A stretch of DNA of 64,000 nucleotides from Hufsiella ginkgonis (GTDB lineage: Bacteria > Bacteroidota > Bacteroidia > Sphingobacteriales > Sphingobacteriaceae), in the NCBI RefSeq assembly GCF_009834915.1, contig NZ_WVHS01000001.1:1054001-1118000 (forward strand), in the 5' to 3' direction. Each line of letters begins with the position of its first letter. The stretch's first letter is position 1. The notes under the pieces were generated by a model. It saw only the letters and a program-made list of their open reading frames with translations. It searched no databases and had not been told where the DNA came from. This document shows positions 62,136 to 64,000 of this stretch, in pieces. Both the position numbers and the translations under genes were made by a program.

Positions 62136-63692
62136 TCATTCTTTCCGTTTTCCTATTTCGGCTACGACGAGGTTGGTGGGCATGCTTTCGTTCTTCAGCC
62201 TGTCTAATGCGGTAACCGCATACACATAGCGAACCTCGGGGCGCACAGACTCGTCGGTATACGAAGTAGTGCTTCCATCGTACGATACCCTGAGAATGTT
62301 ACGCGGGTTCTGAAAGTTTACCTCTTCGCCTTCATTAAACCGGTAGACCACGTAGCCATAAGCCGTTTCGCCATCGGCAGCTTTTAGCGGCACGTTCCAG
62401 TTGAGGGTGATCCTGCGGGCGGCCACGCTGCTTACCAGCACACCCGGCGCGTTAGGCGGCACCGGGTCTATCCAAAGCATGGGCGGTACCAGGGCCTGGA
62501 ACTTATAAAAGTCGAAGCGCAGCGAATCGCGCACGCCCCCGAGATTGTTGATCACCGATTTAGAGCTGAAAAACACGCTCCCCTGTACGCGGGGGTTCCG
62601 CCTCAGCGCGCGCAGCTGGTTGGGGATGGTTTTCCTATCGTTCCAGCCGTACCTTAGCTCGGCCGCCCGGTAAGCGCCCTGGCCGATATAAAGGTGACGG
62701 TTGTAGGTATTGTTGCTCCACCATTCGAGCAGGTTCTCGAAGGGCGCGGGGCGATAACCGAATGTCCAGTAAAGTTGCGGCGTAATGTAGTCCACCCAGC
62801 CTTTGGCGACCCATTTGCGCGAATCGGCGAATTGTTCCAGGTAAGAAGAGCCGCCGGCGCTTTTGGAACCGAGGGTGTCCTGTCCATAATTTTTCCAGAT
62901 GCCGAACGGGCTGATGCCAAACTTAACGAAAGGCTTAGTGGCCCTGATGCTATCGGAAAGCACGTGAATGAGCGTATCGACATTTTGCCGGCGCCAGTCG
63001 CGGATATCCGAAAAGCCCTTTCCGAAAGCCTCGAACGTTACTTTATCCGGGATTGGGGTATTATAGCGGTCCTTGTAAGGATAAAAATAGTCGTCGAAAT
63101 GGATGCCGTCTACATCGTAGTTACGCAATACATCCAAGATCACCTGCACGATGTAGTCGCGCACCTGCGGGATCCCGGGGTTAAATTGTTTCCTCCCATC
63201 GTACGTAAAAAACCAGCCTGGACGTGTTTGGGTGATGTGATCCGCAGAAGTATGCGTGGGCAGCAGGTCGACCGTTGCGCGGTAAGGGTTAAACCACGCG
63301 TGCAGTTCCATGCCGCGTTTATGGGCTTCGGTAATAGCAAATTCGAGCGGGTCGTAAAACGGATCGGGGGCTTTTCCCGGCTTTCCAGTAAGGTAACGGC
63401 TCCATGGTTCGCGGCCTTTTGCGTAGAAGGCGTCGGCAGCGGGACGGACCTGGAAAACGATCACGTTCATGCCGGTGCGCTGCTGGTCGTCGAAAATCGC
63501 GGTAAGCTCATTCTTTTGCTGCTCGGTGGTAAGCGCCTGCTTAGAAGGCCAGTCGATGTTTCCCACCGTGGCCACCCATACTCCCCGGAACTCGCGTTTG
63601 GGACTATAATCTGCAGTTTGAGCGGCTAATCGCACAGCTAGAAACAAGAAAACCGCGGTAAATGTAAACTTGCAGGAAAATGATGTACACAT
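62136..63692 (-). CDS. GHL10 (DUF187) glycoside-hydrolase-like protein with C-terminal Fn3-type domain
   Basis: 518 residues from ATG 63692 with a leader (CKFTFTAVFLFLAVRLAA). The GHL10/YngK core is clear: REFRGVWVATVGNIDWPSKQ, NVIVFQVRPAADAFY, HAWFNPYRAT, and NYDVDGIHFDDYFYPYKD with the acidic cluster. The C-terminal part (PPNAPGVLVSSVAARRITLNWNVP) is an Fn3-like domain. Relatives are predicted to act on peptidoglycan or other glycans. A TATCTTTG at 63717-63724 is a likely -7 element. Confidence 0.9.
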   Translation of the reverse strand: MCTSFSCKFTFTAVFLFLAVRLAAQTADYSPKREFRGVWVATVGNIDWPSKQALTTEQQKNELTAIFDDQQRTGMNVIVFQVRPAADAFYAKGREPWSRYLTGKPGKAPDPFYDPLEFAITEAHKRGMELHAWFNPYRATVDLLPTHTSADHITQTRPGWFFTYDGRKQFNPGIPQVRDYIVQVILDVLRNYDVDGIHFDDYFYPYKDRYNTPIPDKVTFEAFGKGFSDIRDWRRQNVDTLIHVLSDSIRATKPFVKFGISPFGIWKNYGQDTLGSKSAGGSSYLEQFADSRKWVAKGWVDYITPQLYWTFGYRPAPFENLLEWWSNNTYNRHLYIGQGAYRAAELRYGWNDRKTIPNQLRALRRNPRVQGSVFFSSKSVINNLGGVRDSLRFDFYKFQALVPPMLWIDPVPPNAPGVLVSSVAARRITLNWNVPLKAADGETAYGYVVYRFNEGEEVNFQNPRNILRVSYDGSTTSYTDESVRPEVRYVYAVTALDRLKNESMPTNLVVAEIGKRKE

Positions 63693-63716
63693 GAAAACGC
63701 TTTTTAGGAAGACGGG

Positions 63717-63724
63717 CAAAGATA
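63717..63724 (-). promoter_or_regulatory. -7 element of the GHL10 gene promoter
   Basis: TATCTTTG on the minus strand fits TAnnTTTG and lies 25 bases before the ATG. No good -33 TTG is seen at 19-20 bases upstream. Confidence 0.5.
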
Positions 63725-63778
63725 ACAGTAAACTTTAATGATGATGCTGGTGTTATAACGACAGTTCGGCAGAAATTT

Positions 63779-63786
63779 TATATTTG
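63779..63786 (+). promoter_or_regulatory. -7 element ahead of the truncated plus-strand gene
   Basis: TATATTTG fits TAnnTTTG, about 110 bases before the ATG at 63895; a -33 element is not obvious. Confidence 0.4.
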
Positions 63787-63894
63787 CCTTACTTTATAAT
63801 GACAATAAATACATTTTCGGGCAGTTATTTATGTTAGTGCTGGAAGCCCAAAGCAGAAAGCCGGCCCCTGTCAGTTATCCAAATAAGAGATTAC

Positions 63895-64000
63895 ATGGAA
63901 GAAAACAAACCACGTGAACAGCAGCCCCGGATAAAAGATTCGAACGCCATATACTTCCTGGTTATCGTAATTATCGCGCTCCTTGGCACTAATGCGTATT
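63895..64000 (+). CDS. N-terminus of a membrane-anchored protein, cut by window edge
   Basis: 35 complete codons from ATG 63895: a charged start (MEENKPREQQPRIKDSN) then one membrane helix (AIYFLVIVIIALLGTNAY). The window ends within or just after the helix. In this group of bacteria such starts often lead into a coiled coil, but that part is not visible. No product name can be given. Confidence 0.6.
   Translation, partial: MEENKPREQQPRIKDSNAIYFLVIVIIALLGTNAY

Overview
The window looks like a chromosome segment of a Bacteroidota bacterium, most likely of the Chitinophagaceae type. The evidence is a SusC/SusD pair, TonB-linked outer-membrane proteins, DUF6443/RHS and DUF5977 surface proteins, DUF3667, DUF4385, DUF2147 and DUF6526 proteins, a BlaI/M56 pair, and promoters of the Bacteroidota form TTG-N19/20-TAnnTTTG. 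Base composition is balanced except for an AT-rich island at about 5,480-6,350. I saw no transposase, phage gene, CRISPR array or rRNA.

Layout. 1-1,199 (minus): a tail-fibre-like surface protein cut by the window edge, preceded by a small Spy-like secreted protein. 1,691-5,467: single housekeeping or accessory genes (VOC protein, SpoIIAA-like, DUF4385, exonuclease III, RibD-type reductase, small proteins). 5,485-14,112 (minus): an RHS/YD-repeat locus with a DUF5977 RHS-like protein, a Spy-like protein, a DUF6443 RHS protein with a toxin-like C-terminus, an AT-rich putative immunity gene and a decayed second immunity-like fragment. 14,494: tRNA-Gln. 14,682-17,389: two lipoproteins, 5-formyl-THF cyclo-ligase and EF-P. 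17,635-22,324: a cyanophycin cluster (synthetase, cyanophycinase, isoaspartyl peptidase). 22,450-26,201: MFS exporter, heavy-metal P-type ATPase and its Fur-family regulator. 26,423-33,186: a TolC-RND-adaptor-AraC efflux operon. 33,274-37,506: DoxX/HxlR divergent pair, a GH2 exo-glucosaminidase-like enzyme, a VOC remnant and a DUF2147 protein. 37,522-46,957: outer-membrane receptor, PIF1-like helicase, LytS-type kinase, dienelactone hydrolase and the BlaI/M56 pair. 47,060-53,071: SAM-I riboswitch, Cys-ending leader peptide, then SusC, SusD and a TlpA-like protein. 53,228-64,000: hydrolases, AAA ATPase, tRNA-Phe, XRE regulator, membrane proteins, M28 peptidase, esterase, bestrophin, GHL10-like hydrolase and a truncated membrane protein.

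How genes work together. The cyanophycin genes form a complete make-and-break cycle for a nitrogen/carbon reserve. The efflux operon holds all three parts of a tripartite pump plus a regulator. The SusCD-TlpA operon appears to be under sulfur control, by SAM through the riboswitch and perhaps by cysteine through the leader peptide, so it probably imports a sulfur-related nutrient. The RHS locus has the form of a polymorphic toxin system: a conserved delivery body, a swapped tip and an immunity gene, with the scar of an older immunity gene downstream.

Most promising for new biology: the RHS tip and its two immunity-like genes, and the SAM-riboswitch plus Cys-peptide control of a SusCD-TlpA operon. 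Family names rest on reading the translations by eye; no database search was possible.
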